A stretch of DNA of 64,000 bases, taken from contig CAWEZI010000003.1 in the NCBI GenBank assembly GCA_963813525.1, positions 434,001 through 498,000 of the forward strand. The letters run 5' to 3'. Positions 17,292 through 26,303 of the stretch are shown piece by piece. The notes below the pieces were generated by a model. That model did not search any database. It had not been told where the DNA came from and saw nothing but the letters and a program-made list of their open reading frames with translations. The position numbers were made by a program, and so were the translations under genes. The number at the start of each line of letters is the position of its first letter. The stretch's first letter is position 1. The DNA comes from Bog-756 sp963813525. Lineage in GTDB: Bacteria > Actinomycetota > Acidimicrobiia > Acidimicrobiales > RAAP-2.

Positions 17292-17407
17292 CAGGCGGTC
17301 AGTTCTCTCGACCGACGGAGGAGGCTCGGTACGGCTGTCGAACGGTCACGTCCGGGGGACCGAGCCTGGTTCGCGCCGCATCGCGGCGATGCTACCGCCG
17401 GTAATCA

Positions 17408-17464
17408 CCACTTAAAAGGCACCATTTTGAGTGATAGAGTGATGGTGTAACCACTTAGAGTGGT
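17408..17464. promoter_or_regulatory. AT-richer palindromic region upstream of the SGNH gene
   Basis: A perfect palindrome ACCACT-TAG-AGTGGT lies at 17450-17464, 37 bases before the ATG at 17502. Just upstream, CACTTAAAA and TTTTGAGTG form a second inverted repeat with one mismatch. The patch is clearly lower in GC than its surroundings and lies between divergent genes, so it probably holds a promoter with operator sites. No regulator can be named. Confidence 0.4.
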
Positions 17465-17501
17465 AATCGCTGAGAGGGGCGCCGATGAACGAGGGACAGC
17501 G

Positions 17502-18983
17502 ATGACGTCGCGACCGGAGCAGCCTGAACCCTTCATCCGGGGTGCGGCCTACCCCGCCACCGAGGACGTCCCCTACCCCCGAGCCAATCCCACCGACATC
17601 TCGCGGCTCCCGGCCGACGTGTGGCACGCGGCAAGCGTGCCGGTGGGAGTCCGGATCGAGCTGGTGGGCGATGCCCAGGCCGTCGATGTGGCCTATCGAA
17701 CCCGCTCGGGAAACCTCGGATACCGCGGCGACGGCGCCGGCATCACCTTCTCGGTCTGGCGTGCCGGTCGGAAGGTGTGCGAGGAGGAAGCGGTCCTCGG
17801 TGACGGGCTGGTCCGTCTGGATCTGGGAGCGACTGCCCCCGAGCGGCCGGCGGTCATCTATCTGCCCGAAGGAATGCAACCCCTCGTCCAATCGCTCACG
17901 GCCGTCAAAGGGGAGATCTCCCCCGCACCGTCGCTTCCGCGCTGGATCGCCTACGGGGACTGGACCACCCAGGGTTGGATTGCCTCGGGACCAGCGCAAG
18001 GGTGGGCGGCCATTGCCGCCCGCAAGTCCGGGCTCAATCTCGTCAACATGGGTTATGCCGGTGCCGGGCGGGGCGAGATCGTCTCCGCCGAGTACATCGC
18101 CGCCCTGACGGCCGAGGTAGTGTCGGTCGCCTACGGCGAGAGTTGCTGGTCGCGCGTCCCCCACAGTGTGGGGATGGTGTCCGAGGGATTCCAAGGCTTC
18201 CTCGACATCGTGCGCCAGGGTCATCCGAACATGCCCATCGTGGTCATCAGCCCGGCGCTCCGCCCCGATGCCGAGGAGGTACCCAACCAGCTGGGCGCCA
18301 CTCTGGCCGATATCCGTAACGCCATCGAGTCGGTGACCCTCGACCGGATCGTCGCCGGCGACAGAGCCCTTTCCCTCGTCCAGGGCGCCGGCATCATCGA
18401 CGCCGGTCATCTGGCCGACGGAATTCATCCGGGCGACGAGGGGCACAAACGCATCGCCGCCGCAGTGGCCAAGTCGCTCAATGCCGCCATGACCATGGCC
18501 ACAGAGGGCGCGGTCGAAGCAACTGACGCCGACAGGGCACAACCCACCCGGGCAGCATCCGACCGGCTCGAGTCCTCAACCGACCGGACCGCTCCCGACC
18601 GGACGACAGACGACCGGACCACAGCCGACGGGACTACAGACGACGGGACCGCAGGCGACCGGACAGCTCCCGACGGGATCGCGCCCGACCGGACAGCTCC
18701 CGACGGGATCGCGCCCGACCGGACCGCTCCCGACGCGACGACAGACGACCGAACCGCAACCGACCGTTACAAAATGCGGACCGTCCAGGCTCCCTCCCCC
18801 GTTGTCGAAGATGACGCCGACAGCTCCGGTGACTCGCTGTCGGCCGATCGCCGGGCGTCATCCGCCAATTCGACGGGCTCCGACAGTTCCGATGGATTCG
18901 ACAGTTCGCCGGAATCCGACAGCTCCGATGACTCTCCCGCCGACTCCCCCGACGACGACAGGGCTGCTGCCACCGTCTACTGA
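17502..18983 (+). CDS. SGNH/GDSL-fold protein with the nucleophile serine replaced by tryptophan
   Basis: A 493-residue protein. Residues about 10-135 are a beta-rich N-terminal domain and about 140-330 an SGNH hydrolase domain. The block I motif, usually GDSITQG, reads GDWTTQG, with W154 where the catalytic serine should be (TGG instead of, for example, TCG). The C-terminal D306-x-x-H309 (DGIHPGDEGH) is intact. The rest of the fold, such as SGPAQGWAAIAARKSGL, resembles acetyl-xylan-type esterases, so the protein is either inactive or repurposed for binding. The last 150 residues are low complexity: DRTAPD-type repeats, then a Ser/Asp-rich tail. ATG 17502 is preferred because GAGGG stands eight bases upstream. 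There is no signal peptide. Confidence 0.78.
   Translation: MTSRPEQPEPFIRGAAYPATEDVPYPRANPTDISRLPADVWHAASVPVGVRIELVGDAQAVDVAYRTRSGNLGYRGDGAGITFSVWRAGRKVCEEEAVLGDGLVRLDLGATAPERPAVIYLPEGMQPLVQSLTAVKGEISPAPSLPRWIAYGDWTTQGWIASGPAQGWAAIAARKSGLNLVNMGYAGAGRGEIVSAEYIAALTAEVVSVAYGESCWSRVPHSVGMVSEGFQGFLDIVRQGHPNMPIVVISPALRPDAEEVPNQLGATLADIRNAIESVTLDRIVAGDRALSLVQGAGIIDAGHLADGIHPGDEGHKRIAAAVAKSLNAAMTMATEGAVEATDADRAQPTRAASDRLESSTDRTAPDRTTDDRTTADGTTDDGTAGDRTAPDGIAPDRTAPDGIAPDRTAPDATTDDRTATDRYKMRTVQAPSPVVEDDADSSGDSLSADRRASSANSTGSDSSDGFDSSPESDSSDDSPADSPDDDRAAATVY
18657..18716 (+). repeat. 30-bp in-frame tandem duplication in the SGNH gene tail
   Basis: Two identical 30-base units (18657-18686 and 18687-18716) are followed by a third diverged copy. 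They encode ten-residue repeats with APDGIAPDRT wording, inside the low-complexity C-terminal tail. Confidence 0.9.
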
Positions 18984-19097
18984 GCGCTTCCCGAGCCTCG
19001 TCGAACGGCGCCGCTCACTGACCTACTGTTCTGCGTCAACAGAGTCGACTGCCTGCCGGCCACGAGCCGGAAGGGCGGTGAGAGAGACGGAGACACC

Positions 19098-19907
19098 ATG
19101 GACGCAACCACGCTCATCGATTCGTTCCGGGTCGACGGCAAAGTAGCTGTGGTGACCGGTGCGGGGAGCGGGATCGGTCGAGCGAGCGCATTGGCCCTGG
19201 CCGGCGCCGGTGCCACCGTGGTGTGCGCCGACATCCAGGGCGAGACGGCCGAGGCCACCGCCGCCGACATCATCAGTCACGGGGGGACAGCCAGCGGGGT
19301 GGCCATAGATGTGTCTGTGCGCACCGACGTCGATGAGCTGGCCGGACGAGTGGCTGCGGAGCACGGTGGCATACATGTGTGGTGCAACATCGCCGGCATC
19401 ATGGTCGAAGGGCCGTTCCTCGACGCCCCCGAAGAGGACCTGGACCGGATCCTGTCGGTGAACCTCAAGGGTGTGTTCTTCGGTTGCCAGGCGGCGGGAC
19501 GGGTGATGGTGACCCAACCCGAGGGAGGCAGCATCATCAACGCCTCCTCGGCCGCAGCCGATACGCCGAGCGCCAACATCGTGAGTTATGCCATCTGCAA
19601 GGCCGGGGTGGTCCAGATGACCAAATCGCTGGCCTACGAAATAGGCAAAAAACATGTCCGGGTCAACGCCGTCGCCCCCGGTTTTGTCATCACCGGTATG
19701 ACCGGTCGGTACTTCGTGCGTCCCGACGGGACCGTCGACGAGGCCATGCAGGAGTCGGTCCTGGCCCCGATGCGCAAGTTCACACCGCTCCGAGAGATCG
19801 GCGAGCCCGAGGACATCGCCGCCGCCGTGCTCTATCTGGCTTCCGACGCCTCCCGCTTCGTGACCGGTCAGGTGCTCCGGCCCAACGGTGGGGTGGCCAT
19901 GGTCTGA
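19098..19907 (+). CDS. SDR-family oxidoreductase (3-oxoacyl reductase-like)
   Basis: A 269-residue classical SDR: TGAGSGIG at 20-27, D45 in VVCADIQ indicating NAD(H) preference, NIAG at 97-100 instead of NNAG, INASS near 147-151, and Y164-x3-K168 in SYAICKAG. The C-terminal FVTGQVLRPNGG is the usual SDR substrate-loop ending. It probably oxidises or reduces a hydroxy/keto group in the acyl-CoA or steroid pathway of this region, but the exact substrate is not visible. ATG 19098 is preceded by a purine-rich GAGAGAGACGGAGA stretch. The gene stands alone between the SGNH gene and the HNH pseudogene. Confidence 0.88.
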   Translation: MDATTLIDSFRVDGKVAVVTGAGSGIGRASALALAGAGATVVCADIQGETAEATAADIISHGGTASGVAIDVSVRTDVDELAGRVAAEHGGIHVWCNIAGIMVEGPFLDAPEEDLDRILSVNLKGVFFGCQAAGRVMVTQPEGGSIINASSAAADTPSANIVSYAICKAGVVQMTKSLAYEIGKKHVRVNAVAPGFVITGMTGRYFVRPDGTVDEAMQESVLAPMRKFTPLREIGEPEDIAAAVLYLASDASRFVTGQVLRPNGGVAMV

Positions 19908-20000
19908 GAGTTTCCGGTCGGGGGCCCTCCTGGGCCGGTCTGCTCCGCTGGGACCCTGGTCGATCCGGACGCTGATACACCCCGGTGGTCTGATTGTCGG

Positions 20001-21487
20001 ATGGCGGCAGCGAGCCCCCCGGCCACCGGGCAGAAGACCAACACCACTCGACGGAGACCTCCGGCCCCGCGACCGACTCGACCGACTCGAACGACTCGAA
20101 CGGCGCGACCAACCACCGATCGACCACGCGGCGCCAGCGCTCAAAAGCTCCTCGCCGCCATCGACGTCGTCAGCTCGTTCGTCTCGTCCTTCGAGCCGGC
20201 CCGTTACGACGGCAGGGACGCCGCCAGGCTGGTCGAAGCGTTCACACGGGGGAAGCGGCTGTGTTCGGCTGGTGAGACCCTGGCCGCCGCTCGAGCAGCC
20301 GAATGCAATGCCCATTTGGCCACGGGACACCGCGATCCGGCCGACTGGCTGGCCTCGGTCACCGGTGCGTCCCGCGGCGAGGCCACCGACGTTCTCCGGG
20401 TGGCTAACGCCTTGCCATGCCAGCCGGGGGGGAAGATGCCCTGCGTGAGGGGAAGCTCACCCCCCAGAGGGCAAAACTGGTGTCCGACGCGGTCAAGGTC
20501 AATCCCAAGCGGGAGAACGAATTGGTCGAGGGGGCCGGGTCCGACACTGTCCGACAGTTGAAAGAACGGTGCCTCCGGGCCAAGGCGGAGGGACGTAGTG
20601 CGCAGGATGCCGAACGACGCCGAGCCGCTATGCACGCCGCTCGGAGGTGTCGGACGTGGACCGACGACGAGGGCGCGTTCCATCTCGAGGCTCTCCTCAC
20701 GCCTGAGGCGGGAGGTTCGCTAGCTGCCGCCTTGGACGTCCAGACCGATCGACATTTCCACCGGGCCAGACGGGCAGGAACCCATGAGTCGACGGACGCC
20801 TACCGAGCCGATGCCCTGGTGGCCCTGGTCACCGGACGCGGAATCCTGCCGTCCGGATGGCGGCGGAAAGAGGATGAGGGATCGTCACGCCCGAAAGCTC
20901 GTTCTGGCCCTTCGGACCCTCGTGCCTCGGAGCCAACCTCGTGCCGTAGCCCCGAGCCTCGGGCCCAGGTTCAAGTCAAGGTGGGCCTCGAGTCTCTGCG
21001 CCGCGGTTCGGTCGTGGAAGGTGAGACCTGCGAGATACCCGGGGTAGGCCCCGTATCGGTCCAGCATGCCCGCGATCTCCTGGGGGACGCCCTCCTCGAG
21101 GTCATCATTTCCGATGGGGTGGATGTGACCACCGTCGTCCGTCCTCGTCGCAACATCCCTACACCGCTGGCCACAGCCATCATGGAACGGGACCAGTACT
21201 GCGTAGTGCCGGGCTGCGGGAAGCGATTGGGACTTGAGAAGGATCACTGGAAACGCCCGGTCAAAGATGGCGGGGAGGCCTCGTACGACAACCTTGTGCT
21301 TTTGTGCAAGCACGATCACTACCTCAGAACCCACCAAGGTTGGATCCTCTCCGGCGGACCGGGCCATTGGCGCTTCGACCCGCCCCACCGACCCAAAGCT
21401 CGGCGGTCGCCGGTCCGGAAGAAGCCGCAGGCCAAGTCGAGCGGTTCCGGTTTACCGGACCGCCCGCTGACCACGCGCAGGGAGTGA
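20001..21487 (+). pseudogene. DUF222/HNH endonuclease gene broken by a one-base deletion in a G-tract
   Basis: The N-terminal half of a DUF222 protein (KLLAAIDVVSSFV to DVLRVANALPCQPG) is read from 20001. The rest (EDALREGKLTPQRAKLV through the HNH domain) is read in another frame to 21487. The frames meet at a run of seven Gs (20425-20431). Adding one G restores a continuous reading with the expected family sequence at the joint. The HNH domain is intact: CVVPGCG zinc pair, EKDHW and NLVLLCKHDHYLRTHQGW. DUF222/HNH genes are multicopy in actinobacteria and their function is unclear. The break may be a true mutation, slippage-based switching, or a homopolymer sequencing error. Confidence 0.85.
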
Positions 21488-21493
21488 GCCAGC

Positions 21494-21511
21494 CATTCCC
21501 GTGTGGGAATG
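21494..21511 (+). terminator. Hairpin behind the HNH gene
   Basis: Perfect seven-base stem CATTCCC / GGGAATG with a GTGT loop, starting six bases after the TGA at 21487. Confidence 0.55.
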
Positions 21512-21652
21512 AGCCCGCACTTTCTCCTCGCCGAGGCAGTTCACTCTCAGTGGACAAGCCCTGAGGACGCGCCCTGACGGCAACCCAGGTGCCGACGCCC
21601 CGGGCCGAGGCGCCGGGGGCGCCAGCGGCATGCCCCGGAAGCCCGGCGGCAA

Positions 21653-21667
21653 CTGACGGACCGTCAG
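21653..21667. promoter_or_regulatory. Perfect CTGAC-N5-GTCAG palindrome upstream of amidohydrolase operon
   Basis: The 15-base site CTGACGGACCGTCAG is a perfect palindrome around its central A. It ends 21 bases before the ATG at 21689, where a bound repressor would overlap the promoter or leader. Copies with the same arms occur at 28425 and 30419. Confidence 0.65.
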
Positions 21668-21688
21668 ACCAGGCGGTACACTCGCCTC

Positions 21689-22888
21689 ATGGCCGACATG
21701 CCCTGGATCATCTCCGTCGACGATCATGTGGTGGAACCACCCAATGTGTGGATGGACCGCCTCCCCAAGAAGTACCACGACGTGGGGCCGCGGATCGTAC
21801 GGGCCCCCATGGGCGAGATCACCTTCATCGGCGGCAAGCTGACCGTCGTCCCCGGTTCTGAGGGCTTTCCCACCGACTGGTGGTACTACGAGGATCTCAA
21901 GCGGCCCTTGCTGCGCGTCGACTCGGCGGTGGGCGTGCCCCGAGACGAGGTGACAATGCGGGGCGTGACCTACCAGGACATGCGTCCCGGTTCCTACGAG
22001 GTCGCACCCCGGCTGGAGGACATGGACGTCAACCACCTCGAGGCGTCCCTGTGCTTCCCCACCTTCCCCCGGTTCTGCGGTCAGACCTTTACCGAGGCCC
22101 AGGACAAGGAGCTGGGTCTCCTGTGCGTGAAGGCCTACAACGACTGGATGGTCGAGGAGTGGTGCGGGCCTGAAGCCAAGGGACGGCTCATCCCCCTGTG
22201 CCTGATACCCCTGTGGGACGCCGAACTGGCCGCCGCCGAGGTGCGCCGCAACGCCGATCGTGGCGTCCGTGCCGTCTGCTTCAGCGAGATACCCCCCTTC
22301 CTGGGCCTACCTTCGGTGCATGACCCCGACAACTACTGGGATCCCTTCTTCCAGGCCTGCGAAGAGACCCACACCGTCATCAACATGCACATCGGGTCGT
22401 CATCCAAGATGCCGTCGACGTCGGCCGACGCTCCTCCGGCGGTGGGATCCACGCTCACCCACTCCAACGCCACATACTCGATGGTGGACTTCATGTTCTC
22501 CGGGGTCCTGGTCCGCTTTCCCGAACTCAAGCTGGCCTACGCCGAGGGCCAGATCGGCTGGATCCCTTACATTCTCGAGCGGGCCGACACCGTATGGGAG
22601 GAGAACCGCGGCTGGGGCGGCGTGGCCGACATCGTCCCCGAACCCCCGTCCACCTACTTCTTCCGGCAGATCTACGGCTGCTTCTTCAGCGACGCCTTCG
22701 GCCTCAAGAACATCGAGTCCATCGGCGTGGACAACATCACCTACGAGTCCGACTATCCCCACTCCGATTCCACCTGGCCGGAGACCCGCCAGATCGCCGA
22801 GAAGCAGATGAAGGATCTCACCGACGAGCAGATCTACAAGATCGTCCGGGGCAACGCCATCAAGCTCTACGACCTCGATTTCAAGTGA
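21689..22888 (+). CDS. Metal-dependent amidohydrolase (amidohydrolase-2 family)
   Basis: A 399-residue TIM-barrel hydrolase or decarboxylase of the COG2159 type. Metal-site motifs are visible: SVDDHVVEP (9-17) at the N-terminus, NMHIGSSSK with a histidine in mid-protein, and YESDYPHSDSTWPE near residue 350 with the late aspartate. Members hydrolyse C-N or C-C bonds or decarboxylate aromatic or cyclic acids. It heads an apparent operon with two acyl-CoA dehydrogenase subunits and a luciferase-like oxidoreductase, so its substrate is probably a ring-derived acid or CoA ester. A perfect CTGAC-N5-GTCAG palindrome lies directly upstream. The start may be ATG 21689 or ATG 21698; neither has a clear ribosome site. 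Confidence 0.88.
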   Translation: MADMPWIISVDDHVVEPPNVWMDRLPKKYHDVGPRIVRAPMGEITFIGGKLTVVPGSEGFPTDWWYYEDLKRPLLRVDSAVGVPRDEVTMRGVTYQDMRPGSYEVAPRLEDMDVNHLEASLCFPTFPRFCGQTFTEAQDKELGLLCVKAYNDWMVEEWCGPEAKGRLIPLCLIPLWDAELAAAEVRRNADRGVRAVCFSEIPPFLGLPSVHDPDNYWDPFFQACEETHTVINMHIGSSSKMPSTSADAPPAVGSTLTHSNATYSMVDFMFSGVLVRFPELKLAYAEGQIGWIPYILERADTVWEENRGWGGVADIVPEPPSTYFFRQIYGCFFSDAFGLKNIESIGVDNITYESDYPHSDSTWPETRQIAEKQMKDLTDEQIYKIVRGNAIKLYDLDFK

Positions 22889-22929
22889 CGCCGCGGCATC
22901 TGCCGTCTCCCGCCTAGGCCGACTCCCCC

Positions 22930-24141
22930 ATGGATCTGCGTTACACCGACGCCGAGCAAGCGTTCCGGGGCGAGCTCCGCCGTTGGCTGGCCGAGACTCT
23001 TCCCGGTCTACCCGACAAGCCATCTCCCGTTGACTGGCCTGCCCGGCGTGCCTACGACACTCACTGGCAGAGGCTGCTCTTCGACGCCGGGTATGCCGGA
23101 GTGGACTGGCCGGTCGAGGGTGGCGGTCGGGGCGCCTCCCCGGTGGAAGAGCTCATCTTCAAAGAGGAACTGGAGCGCGCCCACGCCCCCTATGTCGGGG
23201 TGAACTTCGTCGGCCTGCTCCATGCCGGTCCCACCCTCATCGCCGAGGGAACACCCGAGCAACGTCAGCGCTACCTGCCGGCCATCCTGCGGGGTGACGA
23301 AGTGTGGTGCCAGGGCTTCTCCGAGCCCGATGCCGGGAGCGACCTGGCTTCCATGCGCACCCGGGCCGTCCGCGACGGCGAAGACTATGTCGTCACCGGC
23401 TCGAAGATCTGGACCTCGCACGCCGAAGTGGCCGACTACTGCGAATTGCTGGTGCGGACAGGCGCCGAAGACAGCCGCCATCGTGGCATCTCCTGGCTCA
23501 TCCTGCCCATGGCCACACCCGGCGTCGAGATCCGTCCCCTGTCCACCATCGCCGGTTCCACCGAGTTCGCCGAGCTCTTCCTCGACGAGGTGCGGGTGCC
23601 GGTGGCAAACCGTGTGGGAGACGAGAACGACGGATGGCGGGTCACCATGGTCACCCTGAGCTTCGAGCGCGGGACGGCGTTCGTCGGCGATCTGCTCGAG
23701 GCCGTCGAACTGCTGTCGGCCACGGTCGAACTCGCTCGTCGGACAGGGGCGTGGGCGGACGCCGGAGTGCGGCGCCAGGCCGGCCACCTCCGAGCCGAAC
23801 TCGATGCCCTGTGGGCCCTGACCAAGCGGAATGTGTCCCAGGCGGCCCGGACAGGGGTCCCGGGCATCGGTGGGACCCTCTTCAAGCTGGCCTACACGGA
23901 GACCCGGGGCAAGCTCGGGGAGTTCTCGCTGTCGTTGCTCGGACGAGCCGGCTTGGCCGCTGACGACGCCGTCGGTACCGACGGCCAGGGGGTTCTGCCC
24001 AGCGAGACCATGGTCGAAGATTGGCTGCGCGGCATCTCCCTGACCATCGCGGCCGGCACCTCCCAAATCCAACGAAACATCGTCGGCGAGCGAATCCTCG
24101 GGTTGCCCAAGGAGCCTTCACCAACGGCGGCCGGCCGGTGA
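22930..24141 (+). CDS. Acyl-CoA dehydrogenase, large/alpha-type FadE subunit (second pair)
   Basis: A 403-residue flavoprotein starting MDLRYTDAEQAFRGELRRWL. It has the signature CQGFSEPDAGSDLA (about 136-149), GSKIWTSHA, and the C-terminal AAGTSQIQRNIVGERILGLPK. MCAD's YEGT glutamate is alanine here too; the alternative base would be the glutamate in SFERGTAF (inference). It follows the amidohydrolase by 41 bases and is separated by 135 bases of imperfect repeats from its smaller homologue at 24277. The two probably form a heteromeric dehydrogenase acting on a bulky acyl-CoA, as in mycobacterial cholesterol degradation. Confidence 0.92.
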   Translation: MDLRYTDAEQAFRGELRRWLAETLPGLPDKPSPVDWPARRAYDTHWQRLLFDAGYAGVDWPVEGGGRGASPVEELIFKEELERAHAPYVGVNFVGLLHAGPTLIAEGTPEQRQRYLPAILRGDEVWCQGFSEPDAGSDLASMRTRAVRDGEDYVVTGSKIWTSHAEVADYCELLVRTGAEDSRHRGISWLILPMATPGVEIRPLSTIAGSTEFAELFLDEVRVPVANRVGDENDGWRVTMVTLSFERGTAFVGDLLEAVELLSATVELARRTGAWADAGVRRQAGHLRAELDALWALTKRNVSQAARTGVPGIGGTLFKLAYTETRGKLGEFSLSLLGRAGLAADDAVGTDGQGVLPSETMVEDWLRGISLTIAAGTSQIQRNIVGERILGLPKEPSPTAAGR

Positions 24142-24150
24142 AAGGTCTCC

Positions 24151-24260
24151 ACCGGTTCGAGGGTCCGGTGCGCAGGTTCGACGTCCGGGTGTGCCGGTTC
24201 GACCGGCGTCCGTCCTGGTTCGACCGTCGGGTGTGCCGGTTCGACGCCCGGGCGCGCTGG
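24151..24260 (+). repeat. Imperfect GGTTCGA-based repeats between acyl-CoA dehydrogenase genes
   Basis: The core GGTTCGAC with a following GTCCGGGTGTGCC-like stretch recurs about five times between the two FadE genes, starting ten bases behind the first stop codon. Units are irregular, about 14-21 bases. No open frame of coding character is seen. Confidence 0.6.
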
Positions 24261-24276
24261 TAGGGCGGCACGATCG

Positions 24277-25320
24277 ATGGACTTCGAACTCAGTGAATCT
24301 CAGGTCGACCTGGCGGACGGCATGCGTCGTCTCTGTCAGGTCGAATTCCCTCTCGAGCGGGTCCGCTTCTTCGAGCTGGCTGACCGGGTGGTGAGCCGCC
24401 AGAGTTGGCGGCATCTGGGAGAGGCCGGCGTCTTCAACCTGTGCCTGGCCGAGGAAGCCGGCGGCGTGGGCCAGGGGCTGGCTGAGGCGGTTCTCGTCTT
24501 CGAGGAGCTGGGGCGGGCGTTGGTTCCGGGGCCGCTCGTGGCCACCCACCTGGCGGCAGGACTGGTCGACGGTGCTGACGACGGATCGGTGGTGGTCGGG
24601 CTGGTCGAGGAGCCGCCGGCCCGCCCGGCGTTGCCGACGGTGATCGAGCATCTGGCTGATCTCGACGTCCTCCTGGTCCTTTCCGACAGTGGGATCACAT
24701 CCCTTGACCCGGCTCCTCTGTTGGCCGACGCCGCCGAGAGGATGCGTCGACCCATGGACCCGCTCACCCCGGTGTGGACCGTGGCCTCCCTCCCTGGAGG
24801 CGCCCCCATCGCCGGTCCGGAAATTGCCGCTTGGTGGCGACGGGACGGCGCCGTCCTCACCGCCGCCCTCCAGATCGGCCTGGCCGCGTGGACCACCGAC
24901 CTAGCTGTCGAATACGCCAAGCAGCGCCATCAGTTCGGTCGTCCCATCGGCAGCTTTCAGGCCGTCAAGCACCTCTGCGCCGACATGGCCGTGCGCACCG
25001 AGCTGGCCCGGTGCTCGGTTCAGGCCGGTGCCGTCACGGTTGACCAGCCCGGCGTCGGCGACGCAGACGTGGCTGCCCTGGGGTCCAAACTTCTGGCCGA
25101 CGAGGCCGCCGTCACCAACGGTCGGTCGTGCATCCAAGTCCATGGCGGCATGGGCTTCACCTGGGAGGTGCCCGCCCACCTGGCCTACAAGAGAGCGCGG
25201 GTGTTGGCCACCCAGTTCGGGACCGACGACGAGCTGGCCGAGGCCCTGGGCGTGTCCATCGGTCACAACAGCGCCGTGACGCCGACCGGTTCGGCCCGAG
25301 ACCTAGGCTCCATCCCGTGA
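24277..25320 (+). CDS. Acyl-CoA dehydrogenase, small/beta-type FadE subunit (second pair)
   Basis: A 347-residue acyl-CoA dehydrogenase-fold protein starting MDFELSESQVDLADGMRRL. It keeps RHQFGRPIGSFQAVKHL (about 222-238) and VHGGMGFTWE near 290. The middle domain is degenerate with many alanines and prolines, as expected for the non-catalytic partner in alpha2-beta2 FadE enzymes. The GTG of the next gene overlaps its stop (GTGA), so it is translationally coupled to the luciferase-like oxidoreductase. Together with the 22930 gene it repeats the arrangement at 13511-15777, suggesting two successive dehydrogenation steps or two acyl chains of different shape. Confidence 0.88.
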   Translation: MDFELSESQVDLADGMRRLCQVEFPLERVRFFELADRVVSRQSWRHLGEAGVFNLCLAEEAGGVGQGLAEAVLVFEELGRALVPGPLVATHLAAGLVDGADDGSVVVGLVEEPPARPALPTVIEHLADLDVLLVLSDSGITSLDPAPLLADAAERMRRPMDPLTPVWTVASLPGGAPIAGPEIAAWWRRDGAVLTAALQIGLAAWTTDLAVEYAKQRHQFGRPIGSFQAVKHLCADMAVRTELARCSVQAGAVTVDQPGVGDADVAALGSKLLADEAAVTNGRSCIQVHGGMGFTWEVPAHLAYKRARVLATQFGTDDELAEALGVSIGHNSAVTPTGSARDLGSIP

Positions 25321-26303
25321 CCGACTCACCCCTCGTCCCTCCCGATGAGGTGGTCACTGTGCTGCCGGCTGGGCGTACGGTCTTCGGCATGCAACTCCCG
25401 GTCCAGTCCCAGTCGACCATCTACGTCCAGCCCTGGGAGACCACGGCCGGTCCGGCAGAGATGGCCGAGGTGACCCTGACCTGTGAGAAGGCCGGATTCT
25501 TCTATGTAGGGGCGAGTGATCACACCTTCATCCCCGAGCGCCTGGCCGGGGCCATGAGCACCACCTGGTACGACACCATCGCCACCCTCGGTTGGCTGGC
25601 GGGCATCACCACCAGGATCCGGCTGCTCTCGTATGTCTACGTCGCCGCCCTTCGCCACCCGCTCCGGACAAGCAAGGAGTTCGCCACCGTGGATGCCCTA
25701 TCCGGCGGGCGAGTCATCTGCGGGGTGGGTGCCGGTCACGTGGCCGAGGAGTTCGCCCTCATGGGGCCCGATTTCGAAGAGCGAGGCCCGGCGACCGATG
25801 AGGCCGTGGTCGCTCTGGCCCAAGGGCTCGTCCACGAGTACCCGACGCTCGACGGGCCACGTTGGAAAGCCTCGGGTGTCGGGCTGAAGCCCCGTCCGGT
25901 GCAGTCCCCCCGACCACCCATCTGGGTGGGGGGTTCGTCCCCGGCGGCACTGCGACGGGCCGCCCAGTTCGGCGATGGGTGGCTGCCCCAGTCACTGGGG
26001 CCCGACCCCAAGCTGCTCGGAAGGCTGCGAACCCTGCGCAACGAGCTCCGGGACGGGGCACCGATCGACATCGGCGGCATCGCCGATTTCCTTTACGTGG
26101 GCTCTCCTCCGTCCGGCCTCGAGCTTCCCCGGGGGACCGTCGCCGGCTCTGGCGAGAAGGTGGCCGACTACCTGCGGGCCTTCGCCGAGGCCGGCGTCGG
26201 CCAGGTGCAGGTGCGCTTCCCGTCGCGGACGGCGACGGAGCTGTGCGACCAAGTTGCCGCTTTCGGAGCCGAAGTCGCCCCCCTGGTCAACGCCTCGCCG
26301 TGA
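25317..26303 (+). CDS. Luciferase-like (LLM) F420- or FMN-dependent oxidoreductase
   Basis: A 328-residue TIM-barrel protein of the bacterial luciferase-like superfamily. Typical elements are FFYVGASDHTFIPE near residue 62, TTRIRLLSYVYVAALRHP around 100, SGGRVICGVGAGHVAEEF near 130 and PPIWVGGSSPAALRRAA around 200. Actinobacterial members often use coenzyme F420, but the cofactor cannot be decided here. The GTG start at 25317 overlaps the preceding FadE stop and the gene's own stop overlaps the next start (GTGA twice), so this is a coupled operon. It likely carries out a redox or monooxygenase step on the same CoA or acid intermediates as its neighbours. Confidence 0.87.
   Translation: MTDSPLVPPDEVVTVLPAGRTVFGMQLPVQSQSTIYVQPWETTAGPAEMAEVTLTCEKAGFFYVGASDHTFIPERLAGAMSTTWYDTIATLGWLAGITTRIRLLSYVYVAALRHPLRTSKEFATVDALSGGRVICGVGAGHVAEEFALMGPDFEERGPATDEAVVALAQGLVHEYPTLDGPRWKASGVGLKPRPVQSPRPPIWVGGSSPAALRRAAQFGDGWLPQSLGPDPKLLGRLRTLRNELRDGAPIDIGGIADFLYVGSPPSGLELPRGTVAGSGEKVADYLRAFAEAGVGQVQVRFPSRTATELCDQVAAFGAEVAPLVNASP

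Noticed and set aside
17412..18542. 376-codon minus-strand frame
   Set aside because: It is antisense to the SGNH-fold gene and has no recognisable domain.
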